A stretch of DNA of 64,000 nucleotides. Source: Candidatus Jettenia sp. AMX2. Its GTDB lineage: Bacteria > Planctomycetota > Brocadiia > Brocadiales > Brocadiaceae. A program made the translations under genes and the position numbers. The stretch is taken from positions 2,409,043-2,473,042 of the forward strand of contig CP129469.1 in NCBI GenBank assembly GCA_030583665.1, written 5' to 3'. Of the stretch, positions 54,212-62,901 are shown piece by piece; the stretch's first letter is position 1; every line of letters begins with the position of its first letter. The notes beneath the pieces are model-generated. The model did not search any database and was not told where the DNA came from. It was given only the letters and a program-made list of their open reading frames with translations.

Positions 54212-54820
54212 CTACACAACCAGAGTCTTATAAGAATTTATTAAATCATCCTTTGTAAAAACGGATTCAAAGGGTATCCCCAATTTTTCGATGTTTTCTC
54301 TTCCACCCTCCTGTCGGTCTATTAAAGCTATAGCCTTCAAAATCTCAAGTTTCTCGCTTCTCGCTTTTTGAATAGCTTCGATCGTAGACTGGCCGGTAGT
54401 AACCACGTCATCAACGATTACCACCTTATCCCCTTCATGTATGTCACCTTCAATATCCCTCCTTAATCCGTGTTCTTTTGCCTTTCTCCTGACAACAAAT
54501 GCATTCAGAGGCTTACCTTCCATACCACTAACCATAGCACAGGCAAAAGCAATGGGATCAGCCCCCTGGGTTAATCCTCCAATAGCATTCACAGGAAGCG
54601 TCTTTATTTTCTCGTAGAATATGAGACCTATAAGATGCATAGCTTCCGAATCCATAGTCGTAGTCTTGCAATTAATATAATAGTTACTCATCCTCCCGGA
54701 AGCCAATTTAAACACCGGCTCTTCACTGTATTTAAAAGATTTTTTCAGTAATATTTCAAGTAATCGTCTTTTCACTTTCACAGTGCCCATTGGAAAACAC
54801 CTATCCACTTCTATCATCAT
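54212..54820 (-). CDS. pyrE: Orotate phosphoribosyltransferase
   Basis: Makes OMP from orotate and PRPP in pyrimidine synthesis. 202 aa: FKLASGRMSNYYINCKTTTM, a GGLTQGADPIAFACA loop, FVVRRKAKEHGLRRDIEGDI and the PRPP-binding VVIVDDVVTTGQSTI. The start is uncertain among ATG at 54820 and 54817. The gene converges with purK. No other pyr genes here. Confidence 0.94.
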   Translation of the reverse strand: MMIEVDRCFPMGTVKVKRRLLEILLKKSFKYSEEPVFKLASGRMSNYYINCKTTTMDSEAMHLIGLIFYEKIKTLPVNAIGGLTQGADPIAFACAMVSGMEGKPLNAFVVRRKAKEHGLRRDIEGDIHEGDKVVIVDDVVTTGQSTIEAIQKARSEKLEILKAIALIDRQEGGRENIEKLGIPFESVFTKDDLINSYKTLVV

Positions 54821-55009
54821 CCAACAATTGAAGGTATAAAATACGGTAATCTCTTAAAACAGAAAACAAAAACCATGAAAATTCCTACTTCAGTTTTCTG
54901 TTACTTAAAACAGGAAAGGCAACAATCCCTTTCCGGTCAGGCTATACAACTAAATGTTCTCTTTCTTCAATTCTCTCAACACATTATGGCTTGATATTAC
55001 CTTTACAAG

Positions 55010-55666
55010 TCACGCTAGTTTGTCTACTTTATCTGCCATTTCTCTCATTGTTTTTTCCAATAACAATCTATAGTATTCTACATCTTCTTTCCCCGGCTCA
55101 GAGGGAATATAAATAGGCTCACCATACATAATCAATGCCCTGGAAAATGGTTTGGGAATGCGGAATCTGTCCCAACTTCGCAACTCCCAGTAACCTGACA
55201 GACCGATCACAATGGGGATAATAGGTAATTGTGTTTTTTTACCAAGATAAATGCCCCCAGATTGAACGACAAACCGGGGCCCCCGCGGCCCGTCGGGTGT
55301 TATTGCAAGCGAATATCCTGCTTTTGCTTTATCAATCAGGGCTTTTAAGGCCCGCATACCACCCCTTGTTGTTGATCCCCGTATAACACCAAAACCAAGC
55401 CGTTTAACTACCTGTGCAATATATTCACCGTCTGAGTGCTGACTAATCAGTACCTGTACATTGCTACCTTTCCCGGTATAAGCAGGTGCAAGTATCATAC
55501 AATGCCATACAGCATAAATGGCATGGATGTTTTTTATCTTTTTAGTAAACCCTTCCGGGACATCTTTAACACGAATTGTAAAAACTAATAATCTTATTAT
55601 GCATGCCCCCAGAACTCCTATGATTAATAATGTTAATTTTCTCACATTAAAACCCCTTACTATCAT
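55010..55666 (-). CDS. Lysophospholipid acyltransferase-like protein (DUF374)
   Basis: 218 aa with an N-terminal membrane segment (LLIIGVLGACIIRLLVFTI). HAIYAVWHCMILAPAY, SQHSDGEYIAQVVKRLGFGV, GSTTRGGMRALKALID and ITPDGPRGPRFVVQSG are the DUF374 motifs of the LPLAT superfamily; the HxxxxD pattern is not intact as such in this family but the H/D positions in WHCM and SDG fit. It could acylate lipid A/lysophospholipid-like acceptors at the membrane; the substrate is inferred only. Confidence 0.82.
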   Translation of the reverse strand: MIVRGFNVRKLTLLIIGVLGACIIRLLVFTIRVKDVPEGFTKKIKNIHAIYAVWHCMILAPAYTGKGSNVQVLISQHSDGEYIAQVVKRLGFGVIRGSTTRGGMRALKALIDKAKAGYSLAITPDGPRGPRFVVQSGGIYLGKKTQLPIIPIVIGLSGYWELRSWDRFRIPKPFSRALIMYGEPIYIPSEPGKEDVEYYRLLLEKTMREMADKVDKLA

Positions 55667-55794
55667 TCCTGGTAAGACGAAGAATTCCGCTTCTTCAGGA
55701 TTGATTCACCCGGGAATGCCATTATCTTCATCCCATTTTGCACAAAATTACCATCAGATGTGTTTCAATTTCTTTACTGTTTGGGAAACTGGTA

Positions 55795-57411
55795 TTAACA
55801 GCTTTTATTTTTAACCATAGACAAATAAAGAGCGCATGTATTACAACTTGTAGTATCGTTCTCACAAAAATCCCTGAAAAGTTGATAGAGTCCTTGCTGC
55901 CTTCTGGCAGAGTTAATGATTTTTTTTGATGCCTTTGATTGTCCCAGGATACGGTCTTCCATAAATCTTATTACGCTTGTTATGGGAAGCGGCGCATAGT
56001 TTGTATATGTAAGATGGAGAATCTTTTCTAATTTGAGGTCATTCTGTTTTCTTGCATATATAAGCAATATAGGAATAATAACGTTAACAAGAATATGAGA
56101 AACTCTTTCCTTGCCAAGTAGTTTTTGCGATTTTTTCAATTTTTTCCCGCCTATTCTATAATGAAAAGACCAATAGGGATCCTGAATAGTAAGAAAGAGC
56201 GACAGGGTACTTTTTGTTACTGTAGGTATGGTGGATACATTTTCATTATCTCCTGCACGGAAAATACTGAGTAAATGATGAAATAATCCTTCTGACATAT
56301 ACTGAGAAAGAAGATGAGCAACAGCTACAATTCGTCTTTCCGGAAAATTTGCAGGCCTTATTCCGGAATAAACCCATTCGTTTTTTGACATAGAAACCTT
56401 ACCGAGTTTTTGCTTTTGCACATACCATGCCTGCTCGATGGTGTTTGCATATTGCATCGTCTCACTATCAAAAACACCTGGCATTTTTGAATTGCTTTGG
56501 TATGGAAGCAATCCGGCTATTCCTAATAACAATGATTGTATTTGTATTGCTTTTTCCTGAACGGGAACATCTTCGGGAATCAGAGAACGGATATCCTTCA
56601 GCGGCATGCGGGAAGCCAGTGTTAAAAACGGCTTTTTGTTTTCCTTATACCCCAATGATTCCATGACAGCCTCGTAGAGGGCTTGGTCAAAAGGGATAAT
56701 TTCCATCCACCTCTCATACCTTTTCGCCTTCCGGATGATACGTTCATCTCCTGCAAAATCAAGAAAACGACCCAACCATTGCTCATCTACTGTACGATTT
56801 TCCAGTTCTGTTTTACAATGCCCGGGATGTATCCTTCCACCTTTCAGGGCGGACTCAACATCAATCAAATCAATTATGTCATCAAGTTCAGTATTTAAGT
56901 ATCTCGATAACGTTAGCTGTGGAATTAATTGTCCGGCAAAATTCTTAACATACTTCTCCTCCTGGTCATTCCACATAACAACATGCAAACAGACACTGTT
57001 ATATGTTTCCTGTTTATCATGCAGGTGTCTCCTCCAGTCAGATGCAAAAACATGGATCTCTGTATTTCCTTTTACGAGGCCCTTACCTTCCAAAAGGATT
57101 TCCGTAAGCCTGAAATCCGGTCCCCCTTCAGAATTCCACCAGCCTGGCGACAATACCTCTAAACGTAAGCCATCATCAGTATGAAGTTTATCTTTTTTAA
57201 TATGCTGTCCGAACCAGATACACCGTACCAATTCTTCCTTAATGAGCTTCTCTGTTCCCTCAAGAATAAAAAGGGGAAAACGGTGATGCATTCCCCCTTT
57301 TTTCAAATCCGCATACAGGGAAATTATTCCTTGTTGATAGACATTTGAAAAGTAATTTGCAACATACCCGCGTTCCATATATTCTGAGATACACTTCCTG
57401 ATGTTAAGCAT
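55795..57411 (-). CDS. DUF2851 family protein
   Basis: 538-aa protein of unknown function. DUF2851 motifs: LSPGWWNSEGGPDFRLTEIL, KGNTEIHVFASDWRRHLHDK, YNSVCLHVVMWND and a C-terminal CNTCALY cysteine pair. The N-terminal part has a PD-(D/E)xK-nuclease-like look (GPDF ... E-I-H motif), which is inference. Stand-alone, transcribed on the minus strand between the DUF374 gene and era. Confidence 0.8.
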   Translation of the reverse strand: MLNIRKCISEYMERGYVANYFSNVYQQGIISLYADLKKGGMHHRFPLFILEGTEKLIKEELVRCIWFGQHIKKDKLHTDDGLRLEVLSPGWWNSEGGPDFRLTEILLEGKGLVKGNTEIHVFASDWRRHLHDKQETYNSVCLHVVMWNDQEEKYVKNFAGQLIPQLTLSRYLNTELDDIIDLIDVESALKGGRIHPGHCKTELENRTVDEQWLGRFLDFAGDERIIRKAKRYERWMEIIPFDQALYEAVMESLGYKENKKPFLTLASRMPLKDIRSLIPEDVPVQEKAIQIQSLLLGIAGLLPYQSNSKMPGVFDSETMQYANTIEQAWYVQKQKLGKVSMSKNEWVYSGIRPANFPERRIVAVAHLLSQYMSEGLFHHLLSIFRAGDNENVSTIPTVTKSTLSLFLTIQDPYWSFHYRIGGKKLKKSQKLLGKERVSHILVNVIIPILLIYARKQNDLKLEKILHLTYTNYAPLPITSVIRFMEDRILGQSKASKKIINSARRQQGLYQLFRDFCENDTTSCNTCALYLSMVKNKSC

Positions 57412-57513
57412 GATATACCTTAAGCAATTGCATATTATGCATTAAAAAACCTACCTGCATGGAAATAGTAAGGCAGTTGTTTCTTTTGCCTCCGGCATTA
57501 TCCGTTTTCAATA

Positions 57514-58413
57514 TCATTTGTATCCTAATCTCTGCAGTTTATTCTTGTCTTTCCTCCATTTCCCCATAACTTTAACCCGTAATTCCAGATATACATTTTT
57601 ACCTGTTTGCTTTTCTATCTCTTTTCTTGCAATTGTTCCAAGATGCTTCACTGATCTTCCATCCTCTCCAATAATAATACCTTTTTGGGATTCGCGTTCC
57701 ACGTAAATAATAGCCTTTATAAAATCCTTCCCCGCTTCCCGTTCCTTAAATTCTTCTATCTCAACCGCCGTGGAATATGGGATCTCCTCACCATACAATT
57801 CAAATATTTTTTCCCGGACTACCTCGGCAGCAAGAAACCTCTCATTGTAGTCGGTTAAATAGTCCTCAGGATAGAAAGGTTCACCTTCCGGCAAATATTT
57901 CACAAGCAAGGTAAGCATCAAGTCAATGTTAATTCCCTTCAAAGCTGAAATAGGTACGATCTCCGCAAAATTCATCTGTTCATTATATGCTGCAATAACA
58001 GGGATCAGATCGTCTTTTTTTACCAAATCAATCTTATTCATGGCCAATATAACAGGGATGTTAAGTGATGATAGTTTCTTTAGTACTTCCTCATCCTCAC
58101 CCGCAGGCGGTTTAAAAGGTTCGGCAAGCAAAAGAATTACATCGGCGTCTTTTACCGCATTGTAGGCTTCTTTTACCATATATCTTTGCAGTTCATATTT
58201 TGGCTCAATAATACCAGGGGTGTCATAAAAAACAATCTGAAAATCATCACGAGTCAACACCCCCATAATCTTTTTTCTTGTTGTCTGTGGTTTGGGAGTG
58301 ACGATAGATAATTTGCATCCCAAAAAGCCATTAATCAATGTTGATTTACCAACATTTGGTTTTCCTATAATGGCTGCATAACCAGCCTTAAAGCTTCTTT
58401 TATTTGACTGCAT
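57514..58413 (-). CDS. era: GTPase Era
   Basis: Ras-like GTPase with a C-terminal KH domain that binds the 3' end of 16S rRNA during 30S assembly. 299 aa: G1 IIGKPNVGKSTLINGFLG, G2 region TTRKKIMGVL, G3 YDTPGIIEP, G4 AMNKIDLVKK, G5 ISALKGINID; KH part KGIIIGEDGRSVKHLGTIAR. Normal length. Confidence 0.97.
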   Translation of the reverse strand: MQSNKRSFKAGYAAIIGKPNVGKSTLINGFLGCKLSIVTPKPQTTRKKIMGVLTRDDFQIVFYDTPGIIEPKYELQRYMVKEAYNAVKDADVILLLAEPFKPPAGEDEEVLKKLSSLNIPVILAMNKIDLVKKDDLIPVIAAYNEQMNFAEIVPISALKGINIDLMLTLLVKYLPEGEPFYPEDYLTDYNERFLAAEVVREKIFELYGEEIPYSTAVEIEEFKEREAGKDFIKAIIYVERESQKGIIIGEDGRSVKHLGTIARKEIEKQTGKNVYLELRVKVMGKWRKDKNKLQRLGYK

Positions 58414-58957
58414 AATAGTATTGAAATCAAATTAGTAAGTACCAAGTAGCAAAGAAAGATAAAATTTATTCTATGAAAATAAAGCTGTACCAAACTGCCA
58501 CATTGTAAACATTCCACAATCCTGAATCAAGTATTTTAGCGGGCATCCTTTAATTTATCTAATTATCAGAATCAGTACCTAATAGAATTGTATAATAGAT
58601 TTTCAAACTTTATTTATCACCAAACATCACGAACAATTCAACATTTACTACTCAAATTAAATATTTGACATACCCCTAATTTTTTCTATAATGGTTTTTT
58701 TGTGCTATATACGTTTTCTGTACAGACCTGGTACATTTTTCAACCCATATGGTTAATATAAGCCAATATTAAAAAAATACGAACCATTTGTATTTTTTAT
58801 AATAATACCAACTTGTCTTTATTAAACAACTTAGTATTTTATTAATTATGGCATAATATGTGCTATTTTCCACGTGAATAGACTTTTTAGCGTATCTGTG
58901 GAGACGTTGTGTATGTTTTTTAGGAACATTATTTACTGAGTGATGGAGGTAAGAGAG
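58414..58957. other. Upstream region of the cytochrome c cluster
   Basis: About 540 bp, very AT-rich, containing a near-perfect promoter (58665-58692) and a weak A/T hairpin around 58775-58795. The ~255-nt distance from promoter to the cytochrome start is a long untranslated leader. No other gene seen. Confidence 0.6.
58665..58692 (+). promoter_or_regulatory. Consensus sigma-70 promoter of the first cytochrome c gene
   Basis: TTGACA (58665-58670), 16-bp spacer, TATAAT (58687-58692): both hexamers are perfect consensus. Confidence 0.8.
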
Positions 58958-58960
58958 TTG
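58944..58960 (+). promoter_or_regulatory. GGAGG site that sets a TTG start
   Basis: GGAGG at 58944-58948, 9 bp before TTG 58958. The ATG at 58943 overlaps the site and cannot be used with it. Confidence 0.7.
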
Positions 58961-59437
58961 TCGAAAAAGTTTTTTTTGCTAAGTTTAATGGTTGCTATTG
59001 GCATGTGGACTACCGGAACATATGGTTTTGACGAAGCGATATCCTCTGATGTGGAAAAGGAAAAAAGTGAACTGGCAAAGATTATGGGCGAAATAGATAA
59101 GCATTACAAGGCGGTTGAAAGAATATCGGGATATTATAAGTATAGTGATACTGATTGGAAGGATATAGAAGAGGCAAGCGAAAGAATTGCTCAATTGACA
59201 AAGGTCGTCATTCGTAAGTTTTCCCGGCCTGATGATAAAAAATATGAAGACCTTAATAAAACTATGCTCAAAGAAGCAGAGAAGATGCTGGAGGTTGTAG
59301 AGCACAAAAACGAACCGGGTGCACTGGAGGATGCCCAGTGGCAGGTTCGCCGGTTAAGACAAACTTGTGCCCTTTGTCATAAGCACCTGGGCATACATAT
59401 TTATCCGCAATTGTATCCAGGTAGTAATAACAAATAA
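58958..59437 (+). CDS. Exported mono-heme cytochrome c, class II-like (cytochrome c' type)
   Basis: The start is TTG at 58958: a strong GGAGG lies 9 bp upstream and the protein then begins with an N-terminal signal peptide (KKFFLLSLMVAIGMWTTG). The in-frame GTG/ATG further up overlap the ribosome site. The mature part is mostly helical (long charged helices) with one heme site near the C-terminus, RRLRQTCALCHKHLG, the position expected for four-helix-bundle class II cytochromes. About 160 aa. Probably periplasmic/anammoxosomal electron carrier or NO-binding protein; the ligand is not known. Confidence 0.86.
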   Translation: MSKKFFLLSLMVAIGMWTTGTYGFDEAISSDVEKEKSELAKIMGEIDKHYKAVERISGYYKYSDTDWKDIEEASERIAQLTKVVIRKFSRPDDKKYEDLNKTMLKEAEKMLEVVEHKNEPGALEDAQWQVRRLRQTCALCHKHLGIHIYPQLYPGSNNK

Positions 59438-59492
59438 TAGAAAATTACCGTAAGGAATGAAAAGAGTTATCTTTTCTCCCAAATATAGATAC

Positions 59493-59561
59493 GGTGGGCG
59501 TTACCCGCCAAAAATAAGCACCATAAACAAACTAAACGGTGATTGGCAGGCATTGCCTGCC
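59493..59561 (+). repeat. Bipartite palindrome repeat (intact order)
   Basis: GGTGGGCGTTACCCGCC (59493-59509), an AT-rich linker of 35 bp, then GGCAGGCATTGCCTGCC (59545-59561). Same pair and linker as 24991-25067, in opposite orientation. Confidence 0.8.
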
Positions 59562-59728
59562 ATACTGGCTGAACAGAATGAAGCAGCCTAATTCTGGATA
59601 GTTTGAAATTCCTGAACATAAATTTAGATATAAAAATTGTATTACACACTACATTTTATAGTAGTTATAAAGGATCGTAAAAAGGGGAAAAAAGGGTTGT
59701 TTTTTAACTTAATAGGCAAAATTTTTGC

Positions 59729-59757
59729 TTGACTCATTTTTCATTCAGTGCTATAGT
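59729..59757 (+). promoter_or_regulatory. Near-consensus sigma-70 promoter without a downstream gene close by
   Basis: TTGACT (59729-59734), exactly 17-bp spacer, TATAGT (59752-59757). The next start codon of a real gene is more than 600 bp away. Confidence 0.75.
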
Positions 59758-59763
59758 GTAAAA

Positions 59764-60176
59764 AATTTTGTCTATAAAATTGGCTCTGGCATTGTTTCGA
59801 GATTCCCGAACAGCAATCCTTTGAAGGTGTAGAAAGGCGTTGGTTAAGCGGGCTGCTGCTCTTATTGCAGTAATGAATTACCCCTAAGCTACATGTTCTG
59901 CGTTTTTTCGTGCTTCTTTAATATTCTAGGTTCATAAGAATTTCAAGAATTCTATTAGCCCTGCAACACAACAACCTGTGTCCGTCCTTATATCAATCGG
60001 AAAGAAGCTTTAAGCCAGATAGAGTAGGGGGAAAATCAGGAAATATAGGGAATAATCCTGTTGTGCTTTTTATCTGTCGATCACGTTAGGATTCTTTAGA
60101 TAGCGAGGTTACAATGTAGAGTATTTGCTATATGCCAAATTGTCTTATACTGCTCTACGCTATCCATGATTTTTTT
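59764..60176 (+). ncRNA. Candidate structured non-coding RNA (~410 nt), unknown family
   Basis: Bounded by the promoter at 59729-59757 and by a terminator-like hairpin: GATAGC (60099-60104) and GTAGAG (60116-60121) pair with the continuous CTCTACGCTATC (60153-60164), followed by seven T (60170-60176). There is no long reading frame. I looked for RNase P, tmRNA, SRP and 6S hallmarks (e.g. the GAGGAAAGTCC core, T-loop plus CCA end) and did not find them. It could alternatively be a long leader. Confidence 0.4.
60099..60176 (+). terminator. Terminator-like hairpin of the candidate RNA
   Basis: 12-bp stem with a 10-11 nt bulge on the 5' arm, five bases, then TTTTTTT. Confidence 0.5.
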
Positions 60177-60372
60177 GGTATGAAGGGAGGTGAAGCAATA
60201 GGTTTAAGATTGGAGGGCGTATATCACAACATTTTAAAGATTTAAAAAGTATGGTGCCCTACCTGCTGTTATATTGGTTTATTACGGAAAATTGTATTAA
60301 CGAAGTTGGATAATTGTAATATTATGGTACTAGCATATAAGTTCTTTTAACAAGGAAAGTGAGGAAGGAAAA

Positions 60373-60780
60373 ATGAGGCTGAAAACAGGTATTCTTGCCG
60401 GAACGACTGCATTGTTTGTGACTGCGATGGCATCAATTAGTTACGGGCAAACCCAGGGTGAATTATGCAAAAAGATGTGGGATAGCTTTCAGGGAATGAG
60501 AGCGATGACAGGCCTTGCAGTTGCTGAAGACTCAGATTTTGCAAAGTTCGCCGAGTGCGCAAAAGTAATTAATGCTGAGACAGCAATTTCTCTTGAAAAA
60601 ATTTCTCCTGATAAAAACTATAAGGTTTTGAACGAAGAGGTTATCTATCATGCAACAGAAATTGAGAAAGCCTCTGCTGATAAGGACTTAGAAGAGATTC
60701 AGGTACAGTTCAGAAGGCTCACTATTGCTTGCAGAAATTGTCACAAGATTTATAAATCAGAGATGAATCTCGTTCCGTAA
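60373..60780 (+). CDS. Exported mono-heme cytochrome c, class II-like
   Basis: 135 aa with a clear signal peptide ending near SISYGQT. One C-terminal heme site in RLTIACRNCHKIYKSE. Otherwise helical and charged, with heme near the C-terminus as in cytochrome c' types. GAGGAAGG ribosome site. 47 bp upstream of the class I cytochrome; probably co-transcribed, perhaps functioning as a pair. The ligand and partner are not known. Confidence 0.87.
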   Translation: MRLKTGILAGTTALFVTAMASISYGQTQGELCKKMWDSFQGMRAMTGLAVAEDSDFAKFAECAKVINAETAISLEKISPDKNYKVLNEEVIYHATEIEKASADKDLEEIQVQFRRLTIACRNCHKIYKSEMNLVP

Positions 60781-60827
60781 TAATTTAACATGTCTTGTAA
60801 TCACAATAATGAGAAGGGAGCAGAATA

Positions 60828-61211
60828 ATGAAAATATTTCGTTTATCATATGTAATACCTATAATTGCAGGTTTAGGGTTATCCTTATCAAGTTCTGCCT
60901 GGGCAATAAAAGAACATACGGCTGGTGATACAACGAAGAGTCCTTATACAATTTTTGCTGGTCTTGGTTTTGCCGTTCAGGAAAGCTGTTATTATTGTCA
61001 TGGAAATGGCGGCAAAGGTACAACGAAAGGACGCGAGTTTGGTACGCCTGATTTTACTGATCCAAATTTCCAGTCTTCCAAAACGGATGAGGATTTGGTA
61101 AAAAGCATCAATAGCGGCAAAGGGAACCACATGCCAAGCTATCAGGGAAAGATGTCACCTGAGATGATCGAAAAAATGGCAACGGTTGTAAGAAATTTTG
61201 CAAGCCACTAA
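60828..61211 (+). CDS. Exported mono-heme cytochrome c, class I
   Basis: 127 aa with a signal peptide ending near SSAWA. The heme site is N-terminal in the mature protein, QESCYYCHGNGGKGTTKG, and a methionine ligand is likely in GKGNHMPSYQGKMSPEMIEK. This is the small c-type fold of cbb3-type/c553-like soluble cytochromes. It ends with a terminator, closing the cytochrome cluster. Confidence 0.9.
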   Translation: MKIFRLSYVIPIIAGLGLSLSSSAWAIKEHTAGDTTKSPYTIFAGLGFAVQESCYYCHGNGGKGTTKGREFGTPDFTDPNFQSSKTDEDLVKSINSGKGNHMPSYQGKMSPEMIEKMATVVRNFASH

Positions 61212-61258
61212 CAACAAAGCATTATAATATTTAGAAATTTCAAATTCTAAGTGAAAAC

Positions 61259-61300
61259 AAAAGGGCATGTGAACTGAATTTCATATGCCCTTTTTATTTT
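61259..61300 (+). terminator. Rho-independent terminator after the class I cytochrome
   Basis: AAAAGGGCATGTGAA pairs with TTCATATGCCCTTTT with a short loop, followed by TTTATTTT. It lies 47 bp after the cytochrome stop and before murI. Confidence 0.85.
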
Positions 61301-61330
61301 GGTACTTAGTAAAACTGTTTTGAATTATTA

Positions 61331-62152
61331 ATGAAGGATTCAAAAGCACAATTACCAATAGGTATATTTGATTCCGGAATTGGTGGCATATCGGTTCTTG
61401 CTGAATTAATAAAGATACTACCAAAGGAAAAATTTATTTATTATGCTGACACCCTTAATACGCCATATGGAATTAAATCAGAAGAGACAATCCAATCATT
61501 AACGATCCAGGCAACTAATTTTTTGTCTTTCATGGGTATTAAATCACTTGTTGTGGCGTGTAATACCGCGACAAGTGTTGCGATTGACAAAATTAGAAAT
61601 ATTTGTACTTTTCCCGTAATTGGCATGGAACCGGCAATAAAAACAGCTACAAAGTTAGATTTGCCTGGCAAAATTATTATTATGGCAACCCCTCTTACTC
61701 TCGGGAGTAAAAAATTTAATTCACTTGCATGTCATTATAAGCACGTAGCGGAAATTATCCCCTTCCCCTGTACCGGCCTCGTGGAAATCATCGAAGAAGG
61801 CTATATCATGGGGTATAAAATCGAAAGGTATCTGGCAAATTTATTCTCTTCAATAAGAAAAGATGAGATTTCTGCCATTGTACTTGGTTGCACCCATTAT
61901 ATACTCATAAAAAAGGAAATTACAAAAATAACTGGTAGTAAAATACCTGTTATAGATGGGAATTATGGAACAGCCAAACATTTGGAGGCAGTACTGAAAG
62001 ATAAACACCTTCTTAATAATACAATGGCAGAAAAGCCGCTGGCTCCTTTAAAAGCAAATATACAGTTTTACACATCCAAAAACGAAAAAAAAGAAGAGAC
62101 CTTAATCAGATTTAAACAATTGTTATTCACAGAGGGAATTATATGCGAATAA
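61331..62152 (+). CDS. murI: Glutamate racemase
   Basis: Makes D-glutamate for peptidoglycan. 273 aa: PIGIFDSGIGGISVLAEL, YYADTLNTPYG, first catalytic cysteine in VVACNTATSVA and second in LGCTHYILIKKEI. Overall size typical. Supports a peptidoglycan-containing envelope. The gene follows the terminator by 30 bp and is 42 bp from rubrerythrin. Confidence 0.95.
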   Translation: MKDSKAQLPIGIFDSGIGGISVLAELIKILPKEKFIYYADTLNTPYGIKSEETIQSLTIQATNFLSFMGIKSLVVACNTATSVAIDKIRNICTFPVIGMEPAIKTATKLDLPGKIIIMATPLTLGSKKFNSLACHYKHVAEIIPFPCTGLVEIIEEGYIMGYKIERYLANLFSSIRKDEISAIVLGCTHYILIKKEITKITGSKIPVIDGNYGTAKHLEAVLKDKHLLNNTMAEKPLAPLKANIQFYTSKNEKKEETLIRFKQLLFTEGIICE

Positions 62153-62194
62153 GATTCTATTTGATGACTTTGGGAATGGAACAGGAGAAAAAAT

Positions 62195-62683
62195 ATGACA
62201 ACAAAGGATAATTTAAAAAGCGCTTTTGAAGGTGAATCATGGGCTCATAGAAAATATCTAGCCTTTGCAAAAAGGGCGGAGGAGGAGGGATTCAAACAAG
62301 AGGCAAAGCTCTTTCGTGCAATGGCTGAGTCAGAAGCAGCACATGCAAATTATCACTTGAGGATACTTGGAGATATTATGAATACAAGAGAAAATATTAT
62401 ATATGCCCGTGATTTGGAAACACAGGTAACCACAAAAATGTATCCCCAGATGATTGAAGAGGCAGAAAAGGAAGGGAATAAGGAGGCTTCACAGAGCTTT
62501 CGTCATATAAAAGATGTAGAAAAGGGCCATGTCAATCTTTGTCAAAAAGTCTTGGACAATTTAGGCAAGAATAAGAATGCCGACTATTTTGTATGCCAAG
62601 TCTGTGGCAATATTCTTGAAGAAAGTCTACCCGACAAATGTCATATCTGCACAACCGAAGCTACATTCATAAGAATTAGTTAA
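62195..62683 (+). CDS. Rubrerythrin
   Basis: Peroxide-reducing non-heme iron protein of anaerobes. 162 aa: ferritin-like diiron domain with EGESWAHRKYLAFAKRAEE, ESEAAHANYHLRIL and the HIKDVEKGHVNLC part giving the E/ExxH ligands, then a rubredoxin-like domain with FVCQVCGN and DKCHICTT. Cytosolic. It is 42 bp downstream of murI and probably in the same transcript, though without functional connection. Confidence 0.95.
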   Translation: MTTKDNLKSAFEGESWAHRKYLAFAKRAEEEGFKQEAKLFRAMAESEAAHANYHLRILGDIMNTRENIIYARDLETQVTTKMYPQMIEEAEKEGNKEASQSFRHIKDVEKGHVNLCQKVLDNLGKNKNADYFVCQVCGNILEESLPDKCHICTTEATFIRIS

Positions 62684-62697
62684 ATAAGATATTCTCA

Positions 62698-62726
62698 TTG
62701 ACAAAAAAATATACATACAGTACACT
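62698..62726 (+). promoter_or_regulatory. Putative sigma-70 promoter of the TonB-like gene
   Basis: TTGACA (62698-62703), 17-bp spacer, TACACT (62721-62726; 4 of 6), 175 bp before the ATG at 62902. Confidence 0.5.
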
Positions 62727-62901
62727 TTAAAAGATATTGTTGAGGATAATTTCTTTATTACGCCAAAATCACCTATACCTATACAATCTCATATGCTATA
62801 GTTTTTAATGTACAAAACCAGTCATAACCAGTCTAACTATTCACGAAAATAATTTATAAATAATATTTAAAACATATGTATTTGATGCCATTCATAAAAA
62901 T

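Larger units (their letters stand above)
59438..60372. other. 935-bp gap between cytochrome c genes, with repeat and candidate RNA
   Basis: Contains the bipartite palindrome repeat (59493-59561), a near-consensus promoter (59729-59757), a candidate non-coding RNA (59764-60176) ending in a hairpin plus T-run, and a further 190 bp up to the next cytochrome. No protein gene of useful length. Confidence 0.6.

Noticed and set aside
59764-60176. RNase P RNA, tmRNA, SRP RNA or 6S RNA for the orphan transcript
   Set aside because: None of the hallmark sequences (GAGGAAAGTCC core of RNase P, tag frame or T-loop/CCA end of tmRNA, GGAAGGAAGCAGCC-like SRP loop, long 6S rod) is visible.
60179-60250. 21-codon frame MKGGEAIGLRLEGVYHNILKI
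   Set aside because: Very short, no ribosome site, starts within the terminator's flank.
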